A stretch of 64,000 nt of DNA, from positions 806,001-870,000 of the forward strand of contig NZ_CP032678.1 in the NCBI RefSeq assembly GCF_003627215.1, written 5' to 3'. Every line of letters starts with the position of its first letter. Positions within the stretch are counted from its first letter, which is position 1. Below the pieces are notes generated by a model. It saw only the letters and a program-made list of their open reading frames with translations, was not told the DNA's origin and ran no database searches. The position numbers were made by a program, and so were the translations under genes. This stretch comes from Pseudomonas sp. Leaf58. GTDB taxonomy: Bacteria; Pseudomonadota; Gammaproteobacteria; Pseudomonadales; Pseudomonadaceae. Shown one piece after another: positions 63,996 to 64,000 of this stretch.

Positions 63996-64000
63996 CGACG

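Overview
The window looks like part of a large, roughly 55% GC plasmid from a Pseudomonas-like gammaproteobacterium. A TrfA-type replication initiator gene (61636-62739) is followed by more than 20 iterons running to the right edge, so the right end is a replication origin. The rest is accessory-type megaplasmid backbone: xseAB, an interrupted NAD-dependent ligase, tmk, pgpA, a TerD-family gene, an Hsp20 gene, a seven-gene tRNA cluster and many unrecognised genes. There are no rRNA genes, ribosomal proteins or insertion sequences. The host assignment is inference from gene content and composition.

Layout. 1-8981: unrecognised proteins, a small-alarmone-hydrolase-like HD protein and the xseAB exonuclease VII pair. 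9103-16918: a membrane-anchored unknown, an ADP-ribosyltransferase-like protein, a transglutaminase-like small protein, a broken Na+/H+ antiporter, pgpA and an ATP-grasp protein. 16989-30283: a NucS/DUF91-like nuclease, a WGR-PARP gene with a partner, a Sel1-repeat lipoprotein, a GNAT, a nucleoside deoxyribosyltransferase-like protein and several large unknowns. 30376-31295: seven tRNA genes (Arg, Asp, Glu only) behind a leader peptide and terminator. 31303-38629: two DEDD exonuclease-like genes and more unknowns. 38785-46195: TerD, Hsp20, DHH phosphoesterase, CYTH protein, LigA and an FCP1-like phosphatase. 46321-53292: a complete plasmid-borne MksFEBG (Wadjet/JetABCD) operon plus one extra gene. 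53325-61523: more unknowns, an HNH-type protein and tmk. 61636-64000: repA and the iterons.

The most unusual signal is a family of 18 otherwise dissimilar proteins (about 160-640 residues) that end in one short motif, L-x-x-[D/E]-[L/I]-G-[L/I/V] at the C-terminus. Their codons for it differ, so it is conserved as protein. Many sit in tandem operons, some with the stop codon overlapping the next start. I know of no described system that matches; a shared docking or sorting tag read by one plasmid or host partner is my inference.

The second is the tRNA cluster. A 24-residue leader peptide rich in Arg, Asp and Glu codons precedes two hairpins that can refold. The second hairpin is a strong intrinsic terminator 14 bases before the first tRNA. 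The cluster therefore appears to be controlled by attenuation that senses the same amino acids its tRNAs carry.

Four genes (3585-5059, 32982-34087, 42676-44702, 53325-54430) are each broken by what looks like loss of one base in a short homopolymer. This may be a sequencing artefact. The antiporter at 12727-14357 has a larger lesion and looks truly broken.
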